A stretch of 64,000 nt of DNA from CADCUY01 sp964242735. GTDB lineage: Bacteria > Actinomycetota > Actinomycetes > Actinomycetales > Quadrisphaeraceae. A program made the translations under genes and the position numbers. Below the pieces are notes generated by a model. That model saw only the letters and a list, made by a program, of their open reading frames with translations, had not been told where the DNA came from and did no database searches. Shown piece after piece: positions 9,618 through 17,314 of this stretch; position 1 is the stretch's first letter, and every line of letters starts with the position of its first letter. The DNA lies in NCBI GenBank assembly GCA_964242735.1, contig CAXTAK010000007.1:1-64000 (forward strand). The letters run 5' to 3'.

Positions 9618-10504
9618 ATGGCATCGCTCGACGCCATCTCTGGTGTCATGGCCCGCGTGACGTCAAACACCCCGCCAGAGAGCACGACGGCCCGCCTGCT
9701 CATAGAGTCGTTCGTGCGGCAGACGACCGAGCGCTTGCGGTCCCTGCGCTGCTCGCGCATCCCGGTGAGACTGGGCGGGCTCGCGAGGAAGCTCTGCGCG
9801 ATCACCTGCGCTCGTTCCTCCCGCCCTCCCTCGGTGTCTCGACGGGCTTCGTCATCGATCCCCAAGGCGGCCGATCACGCCAGATCGACGTGATCATCCA
9901 CATGACTGATTACCACGCCGTCTTCATGGTGAATGGCATCCCGCTCGTGCCCGTCGAAGCGGTGATCGCCGTGTTGGAGGTCAAGTCCTCTGCGGCCTCG
10001 AAGAGCGTGCTGCGCGACTGCTACGACGTGTTGAAAAGCGTGAAGCAGCTTGATCGCAGTAACGGTGGCAGGAACTACGGCCTCATCGACAGAGAAAAAG
10101 TGCCGATCAAGGATCTTGCACAGTGGCAGCGCTTCGACTTGCAAGTCTTCGGTGCGGTCATCAGTGTGCAGAGCGGGTCGAGGGAGCTGTGGCTGGATGC
10201 GACCCGCGAGTGGTGCCGCGAGAACGAGCGCCACCTGTGGCCCAACTTCTACTGCGGTGTCGATGACTACATCGGCACTTATCACGTCTGGCGAGGTGGC
10301 CAGTTGTACGCCAGCCCGAACCACACGACAGGCGCTCAAGCGTTCATGGCGTTACGGCCTCCTGAGAGCCCCCTGGCCTGGGCCACCCATGAGGTGCTGA
10401 ACTTCGTAAGGGTGGCGAAGCGGATTGACTACTTGCCATCCTGGTACCTGTCTGGCGGAATCGAGGGAGCAGGTGCGGACTTCCTCGCGGTCGACCTCCC
10501 GTAA
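9618..10504 (+). pseudogene. DUF6602-like nuclease-fold gene, frameshifted
   Basis: The bulk (from about base 9760) reads in one frame. It contains LAHPGETGRAREEALRDHL, then GGRSRQIDVII and VEAVIAVLEVKSS, a D...ExK arrangement typical of PD-(D/E)XK nuclease folds and of DUF6602 proteins. That frame has no credible start nearby. The expected N-terminus (MASLDAISGVMARV, then ESFVRQTTERLRS) lies in a different frame from ATG 9618. The two frames join between about 9738 and 9760, so one indel separates them. Codon use is less GC-biased than in ychF, as for acquired DNA. A sequencing error remains possible; if so this is an intact ~295-residue gene. Confidence 0.65.
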
Positions 10505-10704
10505 GAGGAAGCTGAGACCATCGGTGCGGGCACGCCGCGGGTACGAGAAGGGCACGGAAGCAGGCGGAGCGATTCGTCCCGATGAGAGACGTCGAGCAGC
10601 GTCGCGTCAGGTCAGAGCATTGTCGAGTGGCTGGCCGCAGGTCAGGACGATGCCCAATACGTCCCGCCTCAACATGCAGGCGGTCGTCTCGATGGCCCTG
10701 ACCG

Positions 10705-10912
10705 GCGGTGGCCGTCCGGGGTCGGTGCCACGATGACGCCGTGGACCTCCAGCAAATGGTGGACGGCGCGGGTGTCGACGTCGATCGCCTGCGGTCTGTG
10801 CTGCGCGCAGCCGGGGCGCGCTTCGCCTATCTGCACGGCAGCCAGGTCGACGGGCCAGTGTGCGAGGGTTCCCACCTGGACGTCGCGGCTTGGTTCGGCG
10901 GCCGGCCGATGC
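10705..10912. repeat. Diverged direct repeat, left copy (mntA 5' region)
   Basis: This segment aligns without gaps, at an offset of 3216 bases, to 13921-14128. The first 36 bases (non-coding or extreme 5' coding) are almost identical, with two mismatches. The following coding part is diverged but clearly homologous. The two copies bracket the HEPN/Uma2 cassette. Confidence 0.8.
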
Positions 10913-10968
10913 TGCCCTGGACGGTGGAGGTGCCCGACGTGGCCCAGCGAGTCGGGGGAGTGCGTTGA
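10741..10968 (+). CDS. Truncated MNT-type nucleotidyltransferase domain protein
   Basis: A 75-residue protein homologous to the N-terminal half of the MntA encoded at 13957. Shared motifs include GARFAYLHGS and LDVAAWF. In the MntA copy the catalytic signature reads GS-x10-D-x-D. Here the first Asp is His (SHLD, residue 45), and the protein stops before the rest of the domain. It is therefore unlikely to be an active nucleotidyltransferase. The stop TGA overlaps the TTG start of the next gene (TTGA), with GGGGGAG just upstream, so the two are translationally coupled. It could be a degenerate leader or a binding-only antitoxin. Confidence 0.6.
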   Translation: MDLQQMVDGAGVDVDRLRSVLRAAGARFAYLHGSQVDGPVCEGSHLDVAAWFGGRPMLPWTVEVPDVAQRVGGVR

Positions 10969-12173
10969 CGAGCGACGACGGCCACGACGAAGGCCCCGAG
11001 CAGGATCCTGGCGCAGAAGACCATTCGACGGGTGTCGAGGACGAGGCCTCGGCTCTAGGCGCAGCCGTCCCGTCGACCGTCTTCCGGCTGCCGGCCGGGT
11101 TCGTGCAGTCGTTGATGCCCGAAATGGACGACGTCGTAGCAAGGATGTTCGCACCCATCCGAGAGCAGATGAAGGCGGTGCTCCCGGATACGTCGGCATA
11201 CGCGCGAACGATCATGGAGCCGCTGAACCAGCGTCTGCAGGAGCAGATGAAGTCGGCGCTGCTGAACTACGACGCGTTGGTCAAGAAGGCGCTCGAGCCG
11301 TACGACGAGCAGGTCCGGGCGCAGATGGCATCGATCGTGGCCAGCCTCCCGACGTTCTCGGCACCGGCGATCGACCTCCCGGCGCTGAAGGGCATCGGGC
11401 TCAGTCTGGCGACCGAGTCGATGCTCAAGCAGATCTCGGACCAGCAGTCCGCGATGCTCGAGGGCCTACGAGCATCCCTCGGTCCACTCATCGACCCCGA
11501 GCTGCTGCGCGGGCTCAAACGCTCACTGCTCCCGCCGAACCTGAGAGACCACGTCGACGAGATCCGCGCCCACCAGGTCCACGAGTTCCTCGAGCGGAAT
11601 GGGATTCCGCTCTATCTCGTGCCGCGCGGCCGCACGGCGCTGCGCTTGCTCAGAGCGGCGGACCGCTCGGCCCGTCGACGGGTCCTCGGCGACTGCTACG
11701 AGTTGATCATGGACGACTGCGCCGCCGTGCTCGAGCGGGCCGACCACGCCGTGGTCGGCGACGAACTGGGCTTCGCGCTCGATGGTCTCGGCGCGATGCG
11801 GGCTGGGCACTCCCGTTCGGCTCAGGCGATGTTCACCGTCACGCTCGACACTCTCATCTACCGTTTTCATCCCGACAAAACTGCTCGACAGGCCATCACC
11901 AACCGGAAGAAGGGTGCTGGCGTCCCCGACGCCATCGACGAGATGGGCGTCCACGAGGCTATGGTCTGGTTGCCGATCTGGAACGCCCACGAGCAGTTCT
12001 GGAAACACAAGGGCGACGAGGTGCCGCGCTACTACTCCCGCCACGCGAGCGTCCACGGCGTCTCCGCTCGCCAGTTCAGCAAGCGCAACTGCGTGCAGGT
12101 GCTCATGCTGGTCACGAGCCTCATCGGCTACGCGGACCGGCTCATGTCGTCGGCCCCGCGTACCAGCGCTTGA
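10965..12173 (+). CDS. HEPN-like domain protein with helical N-terminal region
   Basis: Not a named family to me. The start is TTG overlapping the upstream stop, supported by GGGGGAG 4-5 bases before it. Residues ~1-35 are acidic and low-complexity. Residues ~45-190 are long amphipathic helices (MEPLNQRLQEQMKSALLNY; LEPYDEQVRAQMASIVA). The C-terminal ~170 residues are compact and end with RYYSRHASVHGVS, where R359 and H364 fit the HEPN R-x4-H RNase motif. The sequence after it (RNCVQVLMLVTSLIGY) resembles the last HEPN helix. A role as an RNase effector of a toxin-antitoxin or abortive infection module is inferred from this motif and from coupling to an MNT fragment. Confidence 0.65.
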   Translation: MTSDDGHDEGPEQDPGAEDHSTGVEDEASALGAAVPSTVFRLPAGFVQSLMPEMDDVVARMFAPIREQMKAVLPDTSAYARTIMEPLNQRLQEQMKSALLNYDALVKKALEPYDEQVRAQMASIVASLPTFSAPAIDLPALKGIGLSLATESMLKQISDQQSAMLEGLRASLGPLIDPELLRGLKRSLLPPNLRDHVDEIRAHQVHEFLERNGIPLYLVPRGRTALRLLRAADRSARRRVLGDCYELIMDDCAAVLERADHAVVGDELGFALDGLGAMRAGHSRSAQAMFTVTLDTLIYRFHPDKTARQAITNRKKGAGVPDAIDEMGVHEAMVWLPIWNAHEQFWKHKGDEVPRYYSRHASVHGVSARQFSKRNCVQVLMLVTSLIGYADRLMSSAPRTSA

Positions 12174-12612
12174 TCGCGTCACCGCCGTCCGAGTAGAGAA
12201 CCTCGTTGCCTCTGCGCCTCGCGCGCTCGAAGAGCTCCCGGGCCTCCCGCAGCGACTCGATGGAGTAAAAATCTCTCACGTATCCGAGGTCCTTGGTCAT
12301 GCGCCGGTGGAGACCGTGCTTCACCGGCAGCGCGTGGATGAAGTCGTTCCGCACGATGCGCGCATCGCCGAGCAGATCGATGAACTCGTCGATGCCCTTG
12401 AGGGCGGGGCGGCTGCCACGCAACCGGTTCTCGAGCGTTCCCAGCGGGTCGCTGTACAGGGCCGCGGAGTCGACTCCGGCGTGGACCCGCAGCACGTCGA
12501 ACGCGATACCGGCCAACCCGGCTGCCGCGTAGGTCGCCCGCCCGAGCTCGAGGAGGTAAGCCTCGTGGTCGGGGTGGCCAGGGTCGCCTGCATGCTCTGC
12601 TTCTACTATCAT
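12142..12612 (-). CDS. Small HEPN-like protein
   Basis: A 156-residue all-helical protein. R88-N-D-F-I-H93 matches the HEPN R-x4-H motif (context DARIVRNDFIHALP). It is convergent with the larger HEPN-like gene, and the two 3' ends overlap by 32 bases, an arrangement expected if they moved as a unit. ATG 12612 has no clear ribosome-binding site, so the exact start is uncertain. Function unknown; an RNase or dimerisation partner is possible by motif only. Confidence 0.6.
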   Translation of the reverse strand: MIVEAEHAGDPGHPDHEAYLLELGRATYAAAGLAGIAFDVLRVHAGVDSAALYSDPLGTLENRLRGSRPALKGIDEFIDLLGDARIVRNDFIHALPVKHGLHRRMTKDLGYVRDFYSIESLREARELFERARRRGNEVLYSDGGDAIKRWYAGPTT

Positions 12613-12750
12613 GTATCAATTGTCGCGGAGGTTGGGGTGGTAGACAGGCTCTTCGCAGTTCAGCCTGATCACCCGGTGGTAGGGGGCTCGCGGTCATCGA
12701 CGACTGGAGCGGTCTCTGATGTGGTGCGGCCGGACGACGTGCGCTGGCTA

Positions 12751-13281
12751 TCAGGGCCAGGTGACCTCGTCCGTCAGCGTGGCGGCGTCGACGTCCAGCA
12801 GCTCGCTGCGGCCCGTCTCCTCGTAGGACGGCGCGCCCGCGCCACCCGAGCGCAGCTGCCAGATCCGCACCGAACCACCGGCGGGATCGGCCACGAAGAC
12901 CTCCTCGACCCCGTGGTCGGCGTAGAAGCCGAACTTGGCGAACGTCTCGTCGTTCAGGCTGAGGACCTCCACCACGGCGGCGGCGGTGGCGACGTAGACC
13001 CCGCTCGCACGGGTGCGGTGGAGGCCTCCGTCGGGAACGCGGTAGTTTCCTGGCTCGCCGAGGTTGAACGCCGTCGACGCAGCAAGCCTGACGAACTGTG
13101 CTCGCGACCTCAGAGCGAAGAACAGGTCACCGTCCACCTGGGCGTGCTCGATGCTCGGTCCAGGAACCACGTGCAGCTCGCCCTCCCACACCTCGTCGTA
13201 CCGGTCCTGCCCCAGCGACCGCCGTCGGTCGAGCCACTGATCCAGCTCTGCGGGCCGCTCACCGAGCACGACGGTCGTCAT
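12751..13281 (-). CDS. Uma2-family (DUF820) restriction endonuclease-fold protein
   Basis: A 176-residue protein of the Uma2/DUF820 family with a PD-(D/E)XK-like fold. Visible family features are YRVPDGGLH, then VVEVLSLNDETFAKFGFYAD and HGVEEVFVADP, corresponding to the conserved D...E-x-n-K and GV.E.W.VDP elements. I chose ATG 13281 because the upstream codons have no family similarity. Uma2 proteins are common in cyanobacteria and Actinomycetota, often near mobile DNA; their role is unproven. Confidence 0.8.
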   Translation of the reverse strand: MTTVVLGERPAELDQWLDRRRSLGQDRYDEVWEGELHVVPGPSIEHAQVDGDLFFALRSRAQFVRLAASTAFNLGEPGNYRVPDGGLHRTRASGVYVATAAAVVEVLSLNDETFAKFGFYADHGVEEVFVADPAGGSVRIWQLRSGGAGAPSYEETGRSELLDVDAATLTDEVTWP

Positions 13282-13382
13282 GCACCTGAGTGTGCCCGGG
13301 CCTAGGCCCCGAACACCACCGTCTGGGTGACGAGGGCTCGGGTGCACTCAGCGGACGTCGTCCGGGGAGCTGCGCTCCTGGC

Positions 13383-13679
13383 ATGCCGGTGGGTCATCAC
13401 GCCGCAGCCCTCAACGCGTCGTCCGTGCGCCCGCGCCGCCCGCACTTCGTGCGGCGCGGTGAGACCGCGGACGGCGTGTACCAGGACGCGCGGGTCGCGG
13501 CCGTCATGACCATCGCCACCGTCGTGCTCCTCATGGCCAGCTCGCCGGGTCGGTATCGCACTGCAGCGGCTCTCCTGCTGCTCGCCGTCGGCTTCGGGCT
13601 GGTGAGGTTGCTGTTGGCACTGCGGTGGCTGCGCTCGGCCGAGCACGATGGCGCTCCGGTGAGGCTCGACAGGGCGTGA
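13383..13679 (+). CDS. Hypothetical two-helix membrane protein
   Basis: About 98 residues with two probable membrane segments: AVMTIATVVLLMASS, and AALLLLAVGFGLVRLLLAL. The N-terminal ~35 residues are basic (RPRRPHFVRRG), which favours the N-terminus inside. ATG 13383 has GGGGAG 13 bases upstream, a longish spacing. Unknown function; it sits between the Uma2-like gene and mntA. Confidence 0.5.
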   Translation: MPVGHHAAALNASSVRPRRPHFVRRGETADGVYQDARVAAVMTIATVVLLMASSPGRYRTAAALLLLAVGFGLVRLLLALRWLRSAEHDGAPVRLDRA

Positions 13680-13920
13680 GGGCGTGGAGCGTTCCACCTC
13701 GCACCCTCTGAGCCTGTCGCCGCCAGCACTGCCGGGCTCCCTGCGCTCACGTGCGGTCCTGAGTCGTGACAGCAGCCTCGTCACGGGTGCGGTCCTCGTG
13801 CGTCGTGGACGTCCGACCTCGTCACCATGACCGGGTGGACCCCGTGCACCCCCGCGGCCAGATCGGCGGTGAGCAGCACGAGACCCTCCTGCGGGACGGG
13901 CGGGTCCCACCGACCATCGC

Positions 13921-14128
13921 GCGGTGGCCCTCCGGGGTCGGTGCCACGATGACGGCGTGGACCTGCGAGCGGTGGTGCACGGCGCGGGCATGGACCTCGA
14001 CCGCCTGCGAGCTGCGCTGCGCGGTGCCGGAGCGCGCTTCGCCTACCTGCACGGCAGCCGCACCACCGGTGCGGCGCGCGAGGGCTCCGACCTCGACGTC
14101 GCAGCTTGGTTCGCCGGTGAGCCGGTGC
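13921..14128. repeat. Diverged direct repeat, right copy (mntA 5' region)
   Basis: Partner of the repeat at 10705-10912. It covers the 36 bases before the GTG start of mntA and the first ~57 codons. The near identity of the pre-start segment may mark a shared promoter/operator. It could equally mean that translation starts upstream at GTG 13924. Confidence 0.8.
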
Positions 14129-14436
14129 GGTGGTGGGCCCTCGGCCTCCCCGACGCCGTCGACCCGGCGGTCCTCGAACTCCTCCCGCTCGCGGTGGCGG
14201 GCCGGGTCGCCGTCCACGGCGTCCTCCTGTTCGACGACGACCCGCCAGAACGGGTGCACTGGGAGGCTGACACCCGCCTGCGCTACTTCGACGAGTCGTG
14301 GCTCCGGGCGGCGGTCACCCGCGACCACCTCGCCGGACGCGCCCGTGGTCGACGTGCCCGTGGACGTCGAGCGGCTGCTCGTCCTCCTGCGCCGGTTCGA
14401 CGGGAAGGTGACGTACCTCGCGGCCCGCGCCGGTGA
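13957..14436 (+). CDS. mntA: MntA-type minimal nucleotidyltransferase (antitoxin)
   Basis: MNT-family antitoxins neutralise HepT by transferring AMP to a tyrosine of the toxin. The signature GS-x10-D-x-D is intact: G33-S34 and D45-L-D47 in LHGSRTTGAAREGSDLD. The downstream hydrophobic strand VAVHGVLLFDDD fits the remaining active-site strand. GTG 13957 is used; GTG 13924 would add 11 residues conserved in the duplicate. The C-terminal ~30 residues are Arg-rich and overlap hepT by about 92 bases, much longer than usual, so a frameshift near the end may be hidden. Confidence 0.8.
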   Translation: MDLRAVVHGAGMDLDRLRAALRGAGARFAYLHGSRTTGAAREGSDLDVAAWFAGEPVRWWALGLPDAVDPAVLELLPLAVAGRVAVHGVLLFDDDPPERVHWEADTRLRYFDESWLRAAVTRDHLAGRARGRRARGRRAAARPPAPVRREGDVPRGPRR

Positions 14437-14752
14437 GGATCGCGCCGCCCTGCGCGCCGACGAGCAGCGTCTCAGCGGTCTGAAGTACCGCTTCGTCACG
14501 GCCCTGGAGACGTTGGTGAACAACGCCCAGCACTCGTGCGCGTCGCAGGGCCGGGGCCCGCTGACGTCGAACGCCGCGAGCGTCGTGCTGCTCGGCGAGC
14601 ACGGCGTCGTCGGGGTGGACCTGGCGCGCAGCCTGGCTGGAGCGGTGGGCTTCCGCGACGTCCTCGTACACCAGTACGCCGAGGTCGATGACGACCGCGT
14701 GGTGGCGAACCTCGACGGCGTGGCTGGCGCGTCACGGGGGTCGAGGGGGTAG
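14345..14752 (+). CDS. hepT: HepT-type HEPN ribonuclease toxin
   Basis: A 135-residue HepT/DUF86 protein. The motif R-x4-H-x-Y is intact as RDVLVHQY (R104, H109, Y111), where R and H are the RNase residues and Y is the site modified by MntA. Other family features are LKYRFVTALETLVNNAQH and the ending YAEVDDDRVV. Starts are possible at GTG 14345, 14354 or 14360, all inside mntA. With mntA this forms a complete type VII-like HEPN/MNT toxin-antitoxin pair. Confidence 0.85.
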   Translation: MVDVPVDVERLLVLLRRFDGKVTYLAARAGEDRAALRADEQRLSGLKYRFVTALETLVNNAQHSCASQGRGPLTSNAASVVLLGEHGVVGVDLARSLAGAVGFRDVLVHQYAEVDDDRVVANLDGVAGASRGSRG

Positions 14753-14765
14753 CGCGTCCCGGTGA

Positions 14766-15179
14766 TCACCCCGGCTGGTGGCAGACGGCCTCGAGGTTGA
14801 TGCCGTCGGGGTCGAGGACGAAGCCGCCGTAGTAGTCGGCGTGGTACTCCTCCCACACTCCCGGCTCGTGGAGGCTGCTGCCGCCCGCGGCGAGGGCCGC
14901 CTCGTAGAAGGCGCGCACGCCCGCCCGGTCGGGGGCGGTGAAGGCCAGGTGCATGTTGCTCCCGACGCGGCCGTCGGCGATGAGCCAGAAGAAGGGCTTT
15001 CGCTGCGCCCAGCCGAAGCCGTGCATCTCGGGACGCCGGACGGCTGCGTCGGCGGGCACCGCGAGGATCTCCACGATCCCCAGGACGGCCAGGACGGGCT
15101 CGTAGAAGGCGAGGGACCGCTGCAGGTCGGGGACGGCGATGTTCAGGTGGTCGATCTGCGAACCGGTGCGGTCGATCAT
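14766..15179 (-). CDS. VOC (glyoxalase/bleomycin resistance) family protein
   Basis: A 137-residue vicinal-oxygen-chelate protein: QIDHLNIAVPDLQRSLAFYE opens the first beta-alpha-beta-beta-beta unit, and FVLDPDGINLEAV closes the second. Likely metal ligands are the His of DHLNI, the His of MHLAF and the Glu of NLEAV. The start ATG 15179 has GGAGG seven bases upstream. The gene diverges from the WYL regulator at 15290 across 110 bases, so it may be the regulator's target. Substrate unknown. Confidence 0.85.
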   Translation of the reverse strand: MIDRTGSQIDHLNIAVPDLQRSLAFYEPVLAVLGIVEILAVPADAAVRRPEMHGFGWAQRKPFFWLIADGRVGSNMHLAFTAPDRAGVRAFYEAALAAGGSSLHEPGVWEEYHADYYGGFVLDPDGINLEAVCHQPG

Positions 15180-15289
15180 GGCGCGTCCTCCGTGGTGGGT
15201 GCGCCCGGCGGTGGTCGCCGGGGTGGTCGGCGTGAGCCTCACAGCAGTAGCGGTCAGCCTCTGTCCTCCACTCGTGCCAACCTGGAGCG

Positions 15290-16276
15290 GTGCTGGGGAC
15301 CTCGGCGAGGCTGCTGGCGCTGCTCTCCCTGCTGCAGGTGCAGCGCGACTGGCCCGGCGCGCTGCTCGCCCAGCGCCTCGAGGTCAGCGCGCGCACCGTG
15401 CGCCGCGACGTCGACCGCCTGCGCGACCTCGGCTACCCCGTCCGCTCCAGCAGGGGACCCGACGGCGGGTACCGGCTCGAGGCGGGCAGCGAGCTCCCGC
15501 CGCTGCTCTTCGACGACGAGCAGGCCGTCGCCGTGGCCGTCGCCCTGCAGACCGCCACCGCGCTCGCCGGCACCGAGGAGGCGGCCGCCCGCGCCCTGGC
15601 CACCGTCCGCCAGGTCATGCCGGCCCGGCTGCGGCGCCGCGTGGACTCCGTGCAGGTCACCGCCGTCCCGCGCACCGGGCCCCGGGCGCCCGCCACCGTC
15701 GACACCGGCGTCGTGGTGGCGCTGAGCGCCGCCGTCCGCGCCCGCGAGGTGCTCCGCTTCGACTACGCCGCGGCAGGTGGCCAGGGCGCCGAGCACACCG
15801 CCGAGCACGGGTGGTCACCGCCGCGGCGCGTCGAACCCCACCACCTGGTGACCTGGGCGGGGCGCTGGTACCTGATCGCGTGGGACCTCGAGCGCGGCGA
15901 CTGGCGCACCTTCCGCGCCGACCGGGTCGCCCCGCGCACCCCCACCGGGCCGCGCTTCACCCCCCGCGCCCTGCCCGGGGGCGACCTCGCGGCGTTCGTC
16001 ACCGACCGGCTCCAGCGCTACGACCACCCCGACGCCTGGCCGTGCCGCGGCGAGGTGGTCCTCGACGTCCCGGCCGCCGACATCGCCCCCTGGGTGCGCC
16101 ACGGCGTCGTGGAGGAGCTCACCCCGACGCGCAGCCGACTGGTGCTCGGCGCCTGGTCCTGGGTCGGGCTCGCCGCCGTCATCGGCACCTTCGACGCCGA
16201 CATCGAGGTGGTGGGGCCACCGCAGCTGAGGGCCGCCTGCGCCGAGCTGTCCCGCCGGTACGCCGCCGTCAGCTGA
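15290..16276 (+). CDS. HTH_11/WYL-domain transcriptional regulator
   Basis: A 328-residue YafY-type regulator. Residues ~5-60 are a winged helix (LAQRLEVSARTVRRDVDRL, then GYPVRSSRGPDGGYRL). The WYL domain follows (RWYLIAWDLERGDWRTFRAD), and a C-terminal extension (WCX-like) ends the protein. WYL regulators sense ligands, often nucleic acid or small molecules, and typically control divergent neighbours, here the VOC gene. GTG start. Confidence 0.88.
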   Translation: MLGTSARLLALLSLLQVQRDWPGALLAQRLEVSARTVRRDVDRLRDLGYPVRSSRGPDGGYRLEAGSELPPLLFDDEQAVAVAVALQTATALAGTEEAAARALATVRQVMPARLRRRVDSVQVTAVPRTGPRAPATVDTGVVVALSAAVRAREVLRFDYAAAGGQGAEHTAEHGWSPPRRVEPHHLVTWAGRWYLIAWDLERGDWRTFRADRVAPRTPTGPRFTPRALPGGDLAAFVTDRLQRYDHPDAWPCRGEVVLDVPAADIAPWVRHGVVEELTPTRSRLVLGAWSWVGLAAVIGTFDADIEVVGPPQLRAACAELSRRYAAVS

Positions 16277-16367
16277 CGGCGGGCGGGGTGCCGGGGGTGG
16301 TGCGCGCCCGGCCACCGGACGTGCTCACGGCGCGCCGGCGCCGACCGCGAGTGCGCACGGGGGAGGG

Positions 16368-16853
16368 CTACGTGACGGCCGGTGGCGTCCCGGACCGCGC
16401 CGGCGTGCGACGCCGCCGCACCCGGTGCCACACCACGGCGAGCCCGGCGGTGACGAGCACGACGACCCACTGGTAGACGGGCAGGAAGATGAACAGCAGC
16501 GCCGCCGTGGAGCTCTCACTGGTGGTGAAGTCGCTCAGCGCCCACGCGGTCACCCCGGTGAGCGCGACGACGCCCACGGCCACGGCGGGCAGCCCGCGCG
16601 TGAGCCGGCGGGCGCCCACGGCGACGACGGCGCCCATCCCGAGGAAGGGCGCCAGCGCCCACGCCGTGATGGCCACCGTGCTGCCCGCCCCGCCGGCGGC
16701 GCCGCCCTCGAACCACCCGCCGGCCCACGACAGCACCGCCAGGGTCGCGACGGCACCCAGCACCACCAGCGCCGGGACGACGCGTCGCTGCGCCCACGAG
16801 CGGGGGAGGGTGCCGGCCACGGGTGGGCTCACCCACCACAGGGTGCCCGACAC
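16368..16853 (-). CDS. Hypothetical membrane protein (about four TM segments)
   Basis: A 161-residue protein with roughly four membrane helices: VVPALVVLGAVATLAVLSW, VAITAWALAPFLGMGAVVAV, AVAVGVVALTGVTAWAL and AALLFIFLPVYQWVVVLVTA. The C-terminus is basic (HRVRRRRTPARSG), likely cytoplasmic. No family recognised. It diverges from the DUF1232 gene across under 50 bases. Confidence 0.7.
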   Translation of the reverse strand: MSGTLWWVSPPVAGTLPRSWAQRRVVPALVVLGAVATLAVLSWAGGWFEGGAAGGAGSTVAITAWALAPFLGMGAVVAVGARRLTRGLPAVAVGVVALTGVTAWALSDFTTSESSTAALLFIFLPVYQWVVVLVTAGLAVVWHRVRRRRTPARSGTPPAVT

Positions 16854-16900
16854 CGCCGCCAGCTGTCACGATGCGGCGACGCGAACGGGGACGATGCCGC

Positions 16901-17314
16901 GTGGACTGGTGGGGCCTGGTGCTGAGCGCCGCTGGCGGCCTCCTCCTGCTGTGGGCGGTGCTGGTCGCGGCCCTGTGGGTCGCCGCGCGGCGCGGCGGCG
17001 ACCCCACGTCCTGGCGCGAGGCGCTGCGCCTGCTGCCCGACCTGCTGCGGCTGCTGCGCGCCCTCGCGGCCGACCCCGAGCTGCCGCGCGGCGTGCGCGT
17101 GCGGCTGGTGCTCGTGCTGGCCTACCTGCTGCTGCCGGTCGACCTCGTCCCCGACGTCATCCCCGTCCTGGGGTGGGCGGACGACGCGATCGTCGTGGCG
17201 CTGGCCCTGCGCTCCGTCGTGCGCAGCGCCGGCCCCGCGGCCCTGGAGCGCCACTGGCCCGGGACGCCGCGGGGCCTGGTGGTCGTGCGCCGCCTGGCCG
17301 GCCTCCCCGTGTGA
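16901..17314 (+). CDS. DUF1232 (YkvA-like) membrane protein
   Basis: The DUF1232 core is clear: RVRLVLVLAYLLLPVDLVPD followed by VIPVLGWADDAIVVALALR, a short membrane-associated family of unknown function. An N-terminal membrane helix (LVLSAAGGLLLLWAVLVAAL) precedes it. I favour GTG 16901 with GGGGA nine bases upstream; ATG 16871 would add ten residues without a binding site. The protein is 137 aa. Confidence 0.8.
   Translation: MDWWGLVLSAAGGLLLLWAVLVAALWVAARRGGDPTSWREALRLLPDLLRLLRALAADPELPRGVRVRLVLVLAYLLLPVDLVPDVIPVLGWADDAIVVALALRSVVRSAGPAALERHWPGTPRGLVVVRRLAGLPV

Noticed and set aside
13302..13991. A 229-codon minus-strand frame over the small membrane protein
   Set aside because: It is Arg/Pro/His-rich and covers a plus-strand frame with clear membrane helices.
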